From NCBI GenBank assembly GCA_001692895.1, contig KV748210.1, forward strand, positions 434,001 through 498,000: a stretch of DNA of 64,000 nt. Direction: 5' to 3'. Position numbers and translations under genes: made by a program. The notes beneath the pieces are model-generated. The model was given only the letters and a program-made list of their open reading frames with translations. It made no database searches and was not told where the DNA came from. Numbering within the stretch: position 1 is the first letter of the stretch; each line of letters begins with the position of its first letter. This document shows, one piece after another, positions 12,050-24,484 of this stretch. This stretch comes from Cenococcum geophilum 1.58. Lineage: Eukaryota; Ascomycota; Dothideomycetes; Gloniales; Gloniaceae.

Positions 12050-12836
12050 CTATAACATCTTAACTACCACAAATTTTAATACGGTGGTTGGCCGCGACCT
12101 TAGCGTGACTTTTCCTTATCTTATACCCAGTCTAGGGGTCCTAGCTTTTTAGGGTGTTGCTTATAAAAGCGCTATATAGCTTATTTATAACCCTTTAGGT
12201 CTTTCTCTAGCTGCTAGGTTATATCCTTATAATATTTCTATTTAATCTTATAAGTTAGGCCCTAGGGGTCTTTGTTATATATATTAAGGATTTTCTTAAA
12301 CTCCTATTTGTCTTCTATATTACTATTATTATCTCTCTCTACCACTTGTCCTTGTATATTATGGCGCTCTATAGTATTAATATTTACTTAGCTAGGGATC
12401 TCTTTAGCAGCCTAGAGGCGGACCTTAGATATATAAAAGGATTTATTTACTTGGATATATTTTAGGAGGTTTACTATAACTGCCCTTTAGTATACTATAA
12501 GTACGGGGTACAGGCCGTCCTATTTATTGTCCTATTTTTTCTTAGGTCTGTTTATCTTTATATTTTCTAAGCTAACTATAACTATATCGCCTTCGTAAAA
12601 TAACACGCTCTTATCCCTATAGGTATTAGCATTATCTTTATAGCGTTACTATAAAATCCAGGCTAGGGCCTTAAGCTATACTAATATCCGCTTAAAGCGG
12701 TTGGCCATAAAGTCTGCGCGGAAAAACTCCTTCTTTGCTTATACTAATAGTATTAGTAGGTAGGGGCTAATAGGCTTAATTCCGAGGCAAGGGTTAAAGC
12801 TATAGTTTATAAAAAATAGGGAGATATCTATACTCT

Positions 12837-13236
12837 TGTCACGGGACACCCCCGTGACACCTTGCACACGTCCACCTGTTTCCACCGACTTAGCAATTAG
12901 AGACCAACTGCAAAATGGCAATCTGACGGCAATCCAACGGCAATCTACGGCATTCTGCCATATTCTGCCAAGTTCCACCGAATTCTGCCAAGTTCCACCG
13001 AATTCTGCCAAGTTCCACCAAATTCTGCTAAGTTCTGCCAGGACCACGACCTAAACCCTATTCTGCCCTATACACGTGTCGACTAAGCAACTAAGTTAAT
13101 GATATATACCCTTCCTTCCCGATCTCCTACCTTTTCTCCTTACGTAACGTCTTAACCTTATTACACAGTTTATATACATAGCTTAATAATATCTACTTCG
13201 TTATATATTATCACCACTTATACTCACTCCGTGACA
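12837..13236 (+). repeat. 5' LTR of Gypsy B, with internal 20-bp tandem repeats
   Basis: It starts TGTCACGGGAC and ends CTCCGTGACA. Between about 12962 and 13038 it has three to four tandem copies of a 20-bp unit, GTTCCACCGAATTCTGCCAA and variants. The two reading frames of 72 and 102 codons here are made by that array. It is markedly less mutated than the 3' LTR. Confidence 0.93.
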
Positions 13237-13271
13237 CTACGTTACGTTAACTACTTACACTACTACCCGAA

Positions 13272-16200
13272 ATGGAAAACGCACCTAAAGCCCCCGTGAC
13301 GGCCGCCGATATTATATCCATCCTCTAAGAACAAATGGCAAGCATATAGAAGTCCTTTATAGAGGCCCTCGAATAACAACGAGTTACCCTAACTTAACAA
13401 TAAGCCAAATAAAAAGTATGGCATTAGAAAACAATGGAAGCCCTCTAAGAAGAAGTCCGTACCCTTAAGACGCCTATACTAAGCCCCTAAGATTAATCGC
13501 TATTACTAGAAACCAATACAGAATGCGAGCCCTAAACTAGCAATAGTTATCCCACCAGTAGAACCGACTACTATGTTATAACGATCTAAAAAACTACCAG
13601 ACCCTCTAGTATTTACTGGTAAATGATAAGAGCTTCGGTTATTCTTAAGCCGACTTAAGAATAAGCTAACTGGTAATGCTGACCGTTATTTAACTAAAGC
13701 TAACCGACTCTACTACGCCCTAAGTTAACTAGGAGGAGACGCAGCTAACCTCGTTAAACCTCTCTAACCAAACTTAGTATAAAGCCTAGTCGTACTTCTT
13801 AAAGCTATATACGGTGACCTGAACCGCCAAGCTACCGCTTAAAGGAAGATAAACTATATAACTTAAGAAAAGAAAAGTTTCCCAGTATACTTCTCTAAAT
13901 TTAATTATTACGTAAAGGAAACAGGCTGAAATAACTCCGCACTAATTAACAGCCTTATTAAATCTCTAAGCCCTAAACTAAAAACCTCCCTAATTGGTGT
14001 AGACCTACTGGGAGCCCTTAACGCCTACGCAAACGTTATTAATAAACGGTATAATGATATACTACGCCTAACACCAAAGCCTACTCCTTAATACAATATA
14101 ACAACCCCGCAAATGTCTACTAAGTTATCGTCCCAACCTAAGCACCCCAACGCTATAGATATCGACACTAGGACCCTAGAATACGCCCCACTAGGGTCCT
14201 CTAAATAAGAACAACGCACTAAGCTAGGCCTCTGCTTTAAATATAGAAGTAGCTCCCACCTCTCTAATAACTGCTCTGCCCCCTTCCAAAAAGATCTACA
14301 AACAGTCAACGCTAGCAGCCGTTTACTGCACTAATCTTCTAGCCACCGACCCCAATCTTTATCTAGCTCTAACTCCGTGTCTAGCAAGCACTATTTATAA
14401 GGACGAAGCTACAGCTGATATCCTATAAGAACCCCACCCTAATTACCTCTAAAAGGAAGGTCTTAGAGCTAAGTCGCTCTCTAGGACGGCTCTGCCATAG
14501 GATTTCGTTAAACGTATTTAACGTTACGAACTCCGACTTTTAGGACTATAGCATAACTATTAACTGCCGTCTTCAGCAGAATGGTTAATAGGCTAACGCT
14601 TAAATCCTAATTAACACAGGAGCTAGTGGCATAGGATTTATTAATAAGATCTTTATATAAGATAATAGTTTTACCCTAACCCCCCTTAACCGGCATATTA
14701 ATATATTTAGATTTAATGGTAAACGCACCGTCTCAGGCTATATTACCTATATAGTATTCCTAAAACTCTAATACCTAAACCACGAAGAATTAATTAAACT
14801 TTTTGTTACCACCCTAGGTTACTCGGTAATCCTTAGATAACCCTAGATAAAGCTATATAAGGTAACTATTAATTAGGACAACCTTAAGCTTCTATTTACC
14901 GCCTCCCGTTATAAGCAGAAGTGCCTTATAACTCGCTACTTAGACCCAGAACTAAAATCTAAAAAATCCACTAGGATCCACTAGTCTAAAATTTCTATAA
15001 CTATTTACCCCGCGCCTAAAGAATCCACCAGATTCCACTAACCTAGGAATTCCACCGAATTCCACTAACGTAAGATTTCCACTAATATCTATTAAGGATC
15101 TAAAAATTCCACCGAACCCCATAAACAGACCCTAAGTACTACACCGCCCTAAGCTAAGCAGAAGCTTAAGCTTAATACACAAAAATACTAAAAGGACTAG
15201 TATTCTACTATAAAAAGAATTCTTAAAGAACCCAAACCTAAATCTGATACTAACTCTATACCCGATACCGAACCTAAACCTAAGTAAGAAACTATGAGTA
15301 ATTTGAGCGAGCTTAGCACCCTAGATATCTGTATAATTGGAGCTACCCCGTTAGCGCAACTTGCTAAAAAACCCGAGTATATAATCTTCGCTATTATAAT
15401 AGCCGATATTAAGAAGGCCTTAGCACTAAAGAAGTATATTAACCCTGCCATAAAGGTACTAATAGAGTATTATTACCGCCTAGGTGCGTTCTTATAAAAG
15501 GAAGCCAATAAGCTACTAGAACACTAACTATATGACTATAAGATTATACTTAAAGAAGGAAAGCAGCCTAGATTTAGACCCTTATATAGGATGTCCTAAA
15601 ATAAACTCTAAGTGCTATAAAAGTATTTAGACGAGAACCTAAGCAAAGGATTTATTAGAGTAAGCTCGTCGCTTATAGCCGTACTAGTGATCTTCGTTAA
15701 GAAACCTAGCGGCGGTCTACGCTTCTATGTAGACTACTAAGCTCTTAATACCGTTACCGTTAAGAACTAATATCCGATCCCATTAATATAAGAGACGCTA
15801 AACCGACTAAGTAAGGCTTGTTACTATACGAAGCTCAATATTATCTCTACATTCAACCGTCTCCGTATTGCGAAAGGGGATAAATGGCTTACTGCATTTC
15901 GTACCCGATATGGATTATTTAAATACTTAGTAACACCCTTTGGCCTCGCAAACGCTCTAAGCTTATTTCAATATTATATAAACGACACCCTACGCCCCTA
16001 CCTGGACATCTTCTGTACTACTTATATCGACGACATCCTAATATATAGTAATAACCTAACCAAATATCGGAAACACGTTAACCTTATCCTATAAGCCCTA
16101 TACAGAGCTGGTCTATAATTGGATATAGATAAATATAAGTTCTATAAAACGGAAGTCCTATACCTTAAACTCCTTATTTCTATAAACGGTATATAAATGG

Positions 16201-16558
16201 ACCTAAAGAAAGTCGAAGCAATTATAAACTGGCAAGAACCTGAGAACGTTAAGGATGTAAGAGCCTTTATAGGATTTACTAATTTCTACCAACGGTTTAT
16301 TAATAACTTCTCCGCCCTAGTTTTACCCCTTATAGCCTTAACCTAAAAGGATAAAGTCTTTATCTTTAATAAGGAATATAAGAAGGCCTTTGCCTATCTA
16401 AAGGTTATATTTACTACTGCGCCTATGCTCTAATACTTTAACCTAAATCGAATAAGTGTTATAAAAGCTAACTCCTCTAACTACGTTACTAGAGGTATCC
16501 TGTCTTAATATAACGAGGATAGAGTATTACACCCTATAGTATACTTCTTAAAACAACT
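13272..16558 (+). pseudogene. Gypsy B gag, protease and reverse transcriptase
   Basis: Gag starts at ATG 13272 (MENAPKAPVTAADIISIL, then a stop where Gln/Trp would be). A retroviral-type protease block near 14600 reads ILINTGASGIGFI. Between protease and RT lies a run of short repeats related to ATTCCACCGA (about 14960-15120), encoding an NSTxFH-like peptide repeat. RT starts near 15300, with the [26 protein letters not shown] and catalytic YIDDILIYS blocks (about 16023-16049); the catalytic Asp pair is intact. The frame is cut at the start of RNase H by element C. Scattered TAG/TAA make it non-functional. Confidence 0.85.
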
Positions 16559-16563
16559 AAGCC

Positions 16564-16988
16564 TGTTACGGACGCTTTAAGTACGATGTTATAACTACTT
16601 GGAGAAGAGACGGAAGAAGCTAGTTAGTTAATTTAGGCACGGTCCAGGATGGAGCCGATAGAACTATGTGACGAGGAATAGTAACCAAGGTCACATAATG
16701 TGCTACGTATTAAACGAGAGGAACAAGAGGAACTCACGTACCTTACGTATAAGACGTACATTACGTATAAGAAGGATTTTATAGGAGTACGGTTGTGTAT
16801 TTAAGGACCCTTAGTCCCTACCTAGATAGTTCCTTCTTTATAGTAATTCTCAGAATACAATTAGAGTTAATCTATTAGGTAACTACTCCACTAGTTATTA
16901 TTACGTTGTTAACTTTTATACTTGCATTTCCTATATACCTAGCCTAATAATAAGCCCATCGTAGTTCTTACTACAAGGTTCCATTATA
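16564..16988 (+). repeat. 5' LTR of Gypsy C
   Basis: 425 bp; the terminal inverted octamer is TGTTACGG/CCGTTACA with the right end RIP-altered. The TSD AAGCC precedes it. Confidence 0.92.
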
Positions 16989-17104
16989 CAATCACTACCT
17001 AGTTACGGTATTAATATAAGAAGTTAAACAACATGCTACTAAAAGCAGCCACTATAATGCCATTGACGGCAGTAACTACTTTAAGGATAGGAGGTGATAC
17101 CAGT

Positions 17105-20060
17105 ATGGCAGATACTGACTTATAGCAACCTATGACGGTTAGACAGCTACAGGAAATAGTTAACTAGCTAATAGCTAATAATATAGTGTTAGAAGAAAGA
17201 CTTAACGGGATAGGAGCAGCAAAGATTAAGCTACTATTAATTAAGAGATTTACAGGAAAGAGGTTAAAGCTTAAAGGATTCCTTACGTAAATGCACTTTA
17301 AGGTCTCATAAGAGGGAGTAAAGTTACCTACACCCGTAGACCGGATAGCCTATACAGGACTATTCTTATTAGGAAAAGCACTTAAGTGGTTTAAATCTTA
17401 CCTTACGGAGATATAGGTAAATGGAATGACGACCATTAACTAAGATGTGCGATTTATATTCTTAAGTTAGGAAGAATTTATAGAACGACTTACGCAGATA
17501 TTTAGAGACCCGGAAGAAATAACTACAGTAAAAAAAAAACTCTAGAACCTCGTGTAATAAACTTTAGTAATTAAGTATATAATATAGTTCTAGACGCTAG
17601 TAATATAAGTAAAGTGGAATAATAGGGCGCTTATGGTACAGTATAAATAGGGACTTAAGGCTAAAGTCCAGAACGTAATTATTCTGATAGAAGATATGGA
17701 TACCCTAAGGGAACTAATAGATTAGGTAATTAAGATTAATAATTGGATCTACCAAAGGGAATAGGCTAAGAGAGGCTAGGATAGAGTTCCATAGTTGTAT
17801 AAGGTATAGAGTACGCAACGATAAAAGCTAAGTTAGAAACTATAGTATGGCGTAGAGCTAATGGACCTAAGTGGTACTAAAGAAGCCTATAAGAAATGGA
17901 GCAAACTATAGAAACCCAGAGGATAAAGATTAAGTAATTAAAGGTCTAAGGAGCAAAGGCCGAATTAGGGATCTTAATAGCAGAAGACATTTAGGCGGAC
18001 TCTATAGTAAGAGAAATGGTTTAAAGAAAGAGCTTATATAAATTGCGGAAAATAGGGTTATTATATTAGAGACTGTAGAAGTGGGCAGAGTTACTATATA
18101 GTAAAAGGCACGAGACTAGTAGACGATATATATATATAGAGGGATAATAATATACTACGAGGAACAAAAGAATGTTTAATTAGAAGTTTTGCGTTTTATT
18201 ATAACAACGCATACCAAATTTATAAGGACGCTAAGTATAGCGCAAGCTATTAGCTATAAGAGCTAGCACCTATAGGATATAGAGGAACTAACGAACTAGT
18301 TCGCAGATTGGATATTAAGGATGATAAGTTTAACCTAGGCGAAATATTCCGTAACGATAAGGCAATAAGGGCCGCTTACTAGGAGCGAGTAGACCTTAAA
18401 AATATTATACTAAAGGTAGAGGATGATTCCACTATAGAATAAGGAACATTAGTAGGGATTAAGACCCTACTAGACACGATGTCTATCGCTTTATAAGACG
18501 TAAGAGAAGTAGGACAGCAAACCACTTCAGCACTTAATAAAGGCAAAAGGCCAACAGCTTGAGATTCTTAAGACGAGATAAGGTATACCCTAGGATTTAT
18601 AATAGACGAAAACCGATGGAGCAGGGCAGCAGCTTAGTTTAGAAATATATAAATAAGCTTAGGATAAAGTTTCCCACAAACATAAGACTCTTAAGACGAG
18701 ATAAGTGAGATTTAAGACTCTTAAGACGAGATAAGAACACCACGGACGCCTAGTTAGACTAAGGCGGGAGCTAAGCTTAAGTTAAAAGCAAGCTTAGGAT
18801 TAAAGAATTTAAGGGACTAAGATTTCGGAGTATGAATGAGGACACCCATAGGCAAGAGGCAAGGAGCTTCTTTATAGATTAGAGAATCTGTAAAATAAAT
18901 AGCAGTTAGACTAGGAGACAGATATATAGACCTAGAAGACTTACTAGGGAAACGCAGTGTTTAGCCTAAAGATTGAAAGTTTAATACTAGGATTAAGAAG
19001 TAAGATAACTTTAAGGATTAGAGCGTAAGGCGTAAACTAAAAGAAACTATAGAAGAATTTAGGCAAAGAATTATCGTATAGCAAGAATAGAAACTAGATA
19101 AGAAATCTAGTATATTGGGACGTATAAAGGATAGAGTACTAGTACGAAGAATCACTAATAGGCCGAGAGTAGGCATACTAAGAGCTAAATGGCTTATTAA
19201 ACTGGAAAATGAAGAGGATCTAGGGATTCTAACTAGGTTTGAAGAACGATATATAAAGGGCTGTTACGATGTAGTAATAAGAAGATACTTCCTTATAGAT
19301 AGACCGTATACACTCCAGCAGCTATACTAAAAGTAGTATAGGCAAAGGCATAATGATAAGTGGGAAGATTTCTATATATAGTTGGATGAAAAAGTTATCT
19401 AGGACTACCTAATTATAGAAAAGGCTATAACGCATATTAAAGGAGCCTTAATTATAATGTTAAAGGATCTAAAGGAATGTTTAGAGGACTGGAAAAGCAA
19501 GAGACGTATCTTAGTACCTGCGAATAAAGTTATAATATTTAGATTAGTACGATAAAGGTTTGAACTTAGGGACGAAGATAAGCTAAGAGTTAACCTAAAG
19601 TACCTAGTACACTATATATTATCATAGATTGCGTATGTGGATGATATATATAAAATATATAAGAATCCAAAGGAAAAGAATTGGAAATACCCTATAAGAA
19701 TATACTGGATAATGGATAAGCAATAGTACAGGAATGCTAAATATATATATAGATGGCATCTAGTAAAGGTCTAAGAGGAAGGAAGCGTAGTACTTTAACC
19801 AGGAAGATTCCTTACGGAAGAATGCTTAGACGGACAATAGTAGTGGGAATGCCTAGAAAACACGTGTCTATAGCATATTAAAGATAAAAAGCGAACTAGG
19901 TATTGGCTAAAGAGCGAGCTAAGTGCACTAGGATTAAGCAGCTAATAGTTAGGAAAAGTAGAGGCCTATGGGACTAGAGGGAGCTAGTGATAGAGCCTTA
20001 GACCCTTAAAGGAATTTAAGGACGACACCTAAATTTACGAATTAATTGGTAAGATCAGCA
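17105..20060 (+). pseudogene. Gypsy C gag
   Basis: The start is ATG at 17105 (MADTDL, then a TAG). The frame is readable for almost 3 kb with stops only at Gln/Trp positions. A CCHC knuckle at about 18036-18078 reads INCGK.GYYIRDC. Downstream are three copies of a 17-19 bp motif GAYTCTTAAGACGAGATAA (about 18564-18735), giving DS.DEI peptide repeats. A still-open stretch at 19115-19330 belongs to the same region. Pol is read in a different frame from gag (frame 1 versus frame 2), so a shift near 20.05 kb was probably programmed in the ancestor. Confidence 0.8.
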
Positions 20061-23000
20061 GTTCGAAGCGCTAATAGATAGTAGAGTAACGCGAAACCAT
20101 ATCTTATTAGTAGCAGTTAAGAGAATAGGACTACCTTATAGATAAAAGGAGTAACCTTACCTATTAGTTACGATTTTAGGGGATCTAATAACCTATAGAG
20201 GAGGGATTATTAATCTTAAAATAGGACCTATTTAGATAACTATTAAAGGAAGATAAATTAAGATGTCTTTTAATATCCTATTATTAGGACGGGACGAGGT
20301 AGTATTAAGTATGCCTTGGTTATAAGAATATAATCTAAGGATCGATTAGATTACAGGTTAGGTTGATATTAGAGATACTTAACGCCGTAAGATATAACAA
20401 TAAGCTAAGTTAGTATAGTACTAAGTAGGAGTAACCTACGAAGAAACAGAAAAAGGACTAAGTTATATACCAAAGAGATACTATAAGTATGGCAAAAAAC
20501 TATAGTCACTAGAAAGTAAAAAGCTATTAAAATATATAGCATGGGACCATAAAATAGAATTAAAACCAGGAATAAGTCTAAAGTTCTTTCCAATCTATAA
20601 GCTTACCGAAGAAGAAGGTAGAGCATTAAAAGAGTTTGTCTAGGAAAATCTATAAAAGGGATACATTAGACCATCGCAATTATTAGCGGGTTATCCAGTA
20701 CTATTTATACTAAAGAAAAATGGTAAACTAAGGCTGTGTATTAACTATAGACAGTTAAACAGCATCACTAGGAAGGATAGGTATCCTTTACCCTTAATTA
20801 GCGAAATCTAAAACAGGATAGGCAATGCGCAAATCTTTACGAAGATAGATCTAAGATAGGCGTACTATTAGATTAGGATTAAGGAAGGCGATAAATAAAA
20901 GGCAGCCTTTAGGTTAAAGGAAGGACTATATAAACTATTAGTTATATAATTTAGGCTTATAAACGCACTAGCAACGTTCTAGAAACGTATTAATAATGTA
21001 TTAGAAAAATACTTAGATGAATTTGTTATAGTATATTTTAACAATATTATAATCTACTTAATAATTAAGAAAGAATACGGGGAATACGTTAAATAGGTTT
21101 TAAAGAGACTACAAAAAGAACAGATGCCAGTAGCAATTAAGAAATGCGAGTTCTTTACTAGAAAGACCGATTTTATTAGATTTATTATTGAACTAGGCCA
21201 ACTTAGTATAGATCTAAAAAAGATTAAGGCTATAGTGAATTGGCAGGAACTAGAGAACGTTATATAGTTAAGATTATTTCTAGGGTTTTGTAATTACTAC
21301 AGAAGGTTTATAGCATAGTAGTTAAAGGACATTAAGCCATTTACGCGGTTAATAAAGAAAGAAGAACTATAGGTATAGGGAGAGGAGTAAAGAGAACTCT
21401 TTAAGAAAGTTAAAGAGTTGTTCACCTAGGAGCCAGTTCTTAAAATCTATTAACTAGGACTAGAGACGGTTATAGAGACAGATATATTAGACTATACACT
21501 AGGGGCGTGCTTTATATAAAGGTATTAAGATAGATAGCACCTAGTGGCATACTATAGTCGGAAGATAACACTACTAGAGTTAAACTATAACATCTATAAC
21601 AAGGAGTTATTAGGTATAGTTATAGCATTAAAGAAATAAAGGGCATTTTTATAAGGTATAGAGAAACTATTTGTAGTTAAGACGGATTATAAGAACCTAA
21701 TAGGATTCCTAATAACAAAGGAACTTAACTAAAGATAGGTTAGATGGGCAGAAATGCTTACGGAATACTATTTTGAGATTTAGTATACTAAAGGTATAGA
21801 CAATACGCGGGCAGATACTCTAAGCCGTAAAGCTAAACTATAAAATAAGGAAAAGCCATTAGGGGCTTTATTACGAAAAGATATAGACAGATTAATTAGG
21901 TATAATTATCCGAAAATTGTAGTAACTTAAGGAGATAATAAACTAGAGAAAGTCTACGAGATACCGGAAAGCTTTTAGGTATAAAGAATTCTAGAAGCAT
22001 AGCTAGAAGATCTATAGACGGATATATATGAAAATCGAGAAGTGAAGTATATCCTAAGAAGTATAGTAGAGTAGTTTATGGAAGACTTCTATAAGGGACT
22101 AACTTAAGGACATAATGGGGCTATAGGCTTAGTGTTGAGACTCTAGGAGGAATATATTATTAATAGAATCTAAAGGATAGCTAGAAAAGTTATAAAGGAA
22201 TATTTAGATTGCTAAAGGAATAAACTGATGAGGTATAAGCTATATGGAGGGCTATAACCTATTAAAATACTAGAGAGACCATGGGAGGTTATATTATAGG
22301 ACTTTATTATTAAGTTACTAAAATTAAAAGACCCTATTACCGGACAAGATTATAACGTGATCTTAGTAATAGTGGATAAGCTTACAAAGTGGGGATACTT
22401 TATAGCATATATAGAAAAAATCTCAGTGGAAGATGTCGCTAGAATCTATGTTAAAGAAGTGTTTATAAGATATAGAGCACTAAGTAAGATTATATCGGAT
22501 AGAGATCTAAGATTTATAGCAGCATTTTAGGAAGTGTTCTTAGCGGAGCAAGAAGTTTAAGTAGCAACTTTTACCGTATATTATCCACAAACAGACGGTT
22601 AAACGGAAAGATTAAACTAGATACTAGAATAATATCTAAGGTATTATATTAATTATATATAGAATAATTAGGTATCACTATTACTAGTTATATAGTTTGT
22701 ATATAATATAACACCTTAAAAAGGAATAGGCATATTACTATTTAAGGCAAATTATGGATATAAGCTAAGAATATTATTATTACTATAGTAAGTAAAGAAA
22801 ACAAGTAATATAGCTAAAGAAAGAATAAAGGATTTAATAAATCTTTATATAGACCTTATAGAGACAGCTAAGGTAGTATAGCAGAGAATGAAAAAGTACT
22901 ATAATGCTAAGAGATCTAAGGGACCAGATCTTAAGGAGGGAGATAAAGTGTAGCTACTATACAAAAATTTTAAAAGTTAATGACTAAGTAAGAAATTAAA

Positions 23001-24059
23001 CTACGTTAGACTAGGACCTTTTAAAATTATATAGAGGATTTCACTGGTTACGTTTAAGTTAAACCTACTAGCTAAAATAAAGATCTACCCTATACAGCAT
23101 ATTATAATGCTAGAGCTAGTATATAGGAATGTTAAGCTATTGGTCTATAAAGCAGACACGTATAAAGGATAAGAAGAAGACAAATAGTAAGTTTTAAAGG
23201 TCGTTAATTATAAGGACATTGATAACGAAATATAGTACGAGGTTAAGTGGATAGGCTACACTAAGACTACCTAGGAGCTATTAAAGAATTTAAAGAACGC
23301 TATAGGAAAGGTACAGGAGTATTAGAAGAGATTAGGTTAGGCAGTATTAATAAAAAAGGATCGCTAAAGAATAAGTTACCTAAGGGGGACCTAAGAAGAG
23401 CAGTTACTGAACTACTTAGATCTATTTCCTTCTCTATTAGAGGAGAATTCGTTCTTTTATTACCTAGTTCCTGTAGACCTTATTTTATAAGTTTCTACTC
23501 CTTAGAACGAACCTTTTTATAACCCTTTTTAAGACGAAGCAGATAAGTAGACGCTATAATTTAAGTATTTAGGGCCTTCTGTTCCACGTTATAAGAACGT
23601 TCCAACTTAGTAAGGGCTTATAATAGTTTACCATCTAGCTGTATAGTAGCAGATTAAATATAAGACCCTAAGATAAATTAATTAAGGAACCAGACGACTA
23701 TTAAGAGTAATAGGTTGCGTATATTTAGCATTAAAAGTAAAGCGAACGTTATAGGACAAATAAATATTCGCTTTAGTATACTTTAAGTAAGAGGACGGTT
23801 ATCGCGAAGATGGGTTCGCTAACGCAATATAAACTAATCCCTCTTTTAAATAACAAGAATATGGGGACGGTATAATCTTACTAAGAGATAGTATTGCAGC
23901 AATAGTGCGAGCACGACGTTAGGCGTATGAAGAAGAAATTACTTTAGGTATAATAAGCAATAATATTAACTAAATTAATTAGACGGATATTACACCTCTA
24001 GTAAACGACTTAGAGATATTTTAAATCTTTAAGGATAAAGATAAAGAGGAGGGAGATGG
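20061..24059 (+). pseudogene. Gypsy C pol with an extra C-terminal region
   Basis: Protease: ALIDSRVTRNHILL at about 20068 (the Gly of DSG is changed to Arg). [19 protein letters not shown] at about 20710, and VIVYFNNIIIYL at about 21034 with DD changed to NN. RNase H and the integrase core follow (about 22.27-23.0 kb). A chromodomain lies at about 23.19-23.33 kb (NEI.YEVKWIGYTKTT.E). The same frame then continues for about 230 codons without a domain I recognise, as far as the 3' LTR. It is inactive, with many TAG/TAA. Confidence 0.82.
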
Positions 24060-24484
24060 TGTTACGGACGCTTTAAGTACGATATTACGACTACTTGGAG
24101 AAGAGACGAAAGAAGCTAGTTAATTAATTTAGGTACGGTCTAGGATGGAGCCAATAGAACTATGTGATAAGGAATAGTAACCGAGGTTATATAATGTGCT
24201 ATGTATTAAACAAAAGAAACAAGAGGAACTTACGTACCTTATATATAAGACGTATATTACGTATAAGAAGGATTTTATAGGAGTACGGTTGTGTATTTAA
24301 GGACTCTTAGTCCCTACCTAGATAGTTCCTTCTTTATAGTAATTCTTAGAATACAATTGGAGTTAATCTATTGGGCAACCACTCCACCAGTTGTTATTAC
24401 GTTGTTGACTTTTGTACTTGCATTTCCTACACACCTAGCCCAATAACGAGCCCATCGTAGTTCTTGCTACAAGGTTCCGTTATA
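24060..24484 (+). repeat. 3' LTR of Gypsy C
   Basis: 425-bp partner of 16564-16988, followed by the TSD AAGCC. Its last 130 bp are less mutated (TG and CA kept) than the same part of the 5' LTR. Confidence 0.92.

Larger units (their letters stand above)
16564..24484 (+). mobile_element. Gypsy element C, full length, nested in Gypsy B
   Basis: It has two 425-bp LTRs (16564-16988 and 24060-24484), starting TGTTACGG and ending CCATTATA/CCGTTATA (ancestral CCGTTACA). Both sides are flanked by AAGCC (16559-16563 and 24485-24489). The interior is gag with a CCHC knuckle, protease, RT, RNase H, integrase and chromodomain. An unusual coding-like tail of about 0.7 kb follows before the 3' LTR. It is the same family as element D (opposite strand) and the relic D'. 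Confidence 0.93.

Noticed and set aside
12739..13054. Overlapping frames of 102 and 72 codons on both strands
   Set aside because: Both are generated by the 20-bp tandem array in the LTR of element B.
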